Shown: positions 4,617 through 5,115 of the stretch, in pieces
Position numbering within the stretch: the first letter of the stretch is position 1
How the letters are laid out: every line of letters begins with the position of its first letter
Assembly (NCBI GenBank): GCA_013695405.1
Contig: JACDAO010000201.1
Location: 1-5,115 of the forward strand
Source: Acidobacteriota bacterium
Lineage (GTDB): Bacteria; Acidobacteriota; Vicinamibacteria; Vicinamibacterales; Vicinamibacteraceae
Length of the DNA: 5,115 bases
Direction of reading: 5' to 3'
Made by a program: the position numbers and the translations under genes
Notes under the pieces: model-generated
The model's database searches: none
Told to the model about the DNA's origin: nothing
What the model saw: the letters and a program-made list of their open reading frames with translations, nothing else

Positions 4617-5115
4617 GTGCGCATCCTGGCCATCGACGTCGGGACGGGCACCCAGGACATCCTGCTCTTCGACGCCGACCAGGAGATCGAGAACTGCATC
4701 AAGCTGGTGATGCCGTCGCCGACGGCCGTCATCGCGCGCCGGATCCGCGACGCCACCGAACGGGGGGTGCCGCTCCTGCTCGACGGGGTGACGATGGGCG
4801 GCGGCCCGAGCCACTGGGCGGCCATGGACCACGTGCGGGCCGGTTACGCGGTCTACGCCACGCCAGACGCCGCGCGCACGTTCGACGACGACCTCGACGG
4901 CGTCGCCGGCATGGGTATCACGGTCGTGTCGGAGGACGAGGCGGTCGGGCTGCGCGGCGTCGAGCGGGTGACGCTGCGCGATCTCTGGATCGACGCGGTC
5001 CGCACGTCGCTGCGGGCCTTCGGCGCCGACGACCGGATCGACCGGATGGCGGTGGCTGTCTTCGACCACGGCGCGGCGCCGCCCGGCTACAGCGACCGCG
5101 TGTTCCGTTTCGACT
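4617..5115 (+). CDS. DUF1786-family protein (ASKHA-like fold), truncated by the window edge
   Basis: The first 166 residues of a gene that continues past the right edge. It starts at GTG 4617, one base after the nitroreductase TAG, and GGGAG about 10 bases ahead may help, although translational coupling is more likely. It opens with MRILAIDVGTGTQDILLFD (1-19, GTG as Met), a phosphate-1-like strand-turn-strand of the actin/sugar kinase/Hsp70 ATPase fold and, as I recall it, the signature of DUF1786. Later conserved-looking pieces are DGVTMGGGPSHWAA (56-69), SEDEA (105-109) and FDHGAAPPGYSDRVFRFD (149-166). Some databases label this family 'putative pyruvate formate-lyase activating enzyme', but there is no radical-SAM CxxxCxxC here, so I do not use that name. 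Function is unknown; ATP or phosphate-compound binding is an inference from the fold. Confidence 0.85.
   Translation, partial: MRILAIDVGTGTQDILLFDADQEIENCIKLVMPSPTAVIARRIRDATERGVPLLLDGVTMGGGPSHWAAMDHVRAGYAVYATPDAARTFDDDLDGVAGMGITVVSEDEAVGLRGVERVTLRDLWIDAVRTSLRAFGADDRIDRMAVAVFDHGAAPPGYSDRVFRFD

Noticed and set aside
4283..5069. Minus-strand open frames opposite the nitroreductase and DUF1786 genes
   Set aside because: Antisense shadows; the plus strand carries two recognisable protein families over the same bases.
4617..5115. DUF1786 gene as a radical-SAM activating enzyme
   Set aside because: The visible sequence begins with an ASKHA phosphate-binding motif and has no CxxxCxxC cluster motif.

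Overview
The window is GC-rich bacterial chromosome with dense, short-gapped genes and strong G/C preference at third codon positions. GTG starts are common. Base composition and gene style resemble Chloroflexota of the Thermomicrobia/Sphaerobacter type, and an actinobacterial source is the main alternative. This placement rests on general impression, because no marker gene is present.

Layout. Positions 1-194 (+) carry the C-terminal end of a sugar phosphate isomerase/epimerase-like TIM barrel. It converges, with a 23-base gap, on a minus-strand diacylglycerol/lipid kinase family gene (218-1162). Upstream of the kinase is a roughly 440-base stretch without a convincing gene, which holds a good sigma70-like promoter pointing at the kinase. 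Next come three more minus-strand genes: a class I SAM-dependent methyltransferase (1604-2443), a 3-hydroxyisobutyrate dehydrogenase-family oxidoreductase (2490-3395) and a small cupin protein (3392-3781). The cupin and dehydrogenase genes overlap by four bases (ATGA) and form a coupled operon. A 174-base divergent promoter region separates them from a plus-strand pair: an FMN nitroreductase-family protein (3956-4615) and, one base after its stop, a DUF1786-family ASKHA-fold protein (4617 to the window edge).

The most unusual item is a roughly 100-base palindromic element (2375-2475) between the dehydrogenase and methyltransferase genes. It has two 23-base arms made of 9-base ACAGGAT-type units. 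The methyltransferase start codons, its Shine-Dalgarno-like AGGA and its first ~24 residues all lie inside the element, so it looks like a dispersed repeat that inserted at the gene's 5' end and was taken over as the translation start.

The genes do not form one recognisable pathway. The dehydrogenase/cupin pair and the truncated isomerase fit small-molecule (sugar-acid or hydroxyacid) catabolism, the kinase fits lipid metabolism, and the nitroreductase/DUF1786 pair is of unknown purpose. I see no CRISPR array, RNA gene, transposase, toxin-antitoxin pair or defence system.
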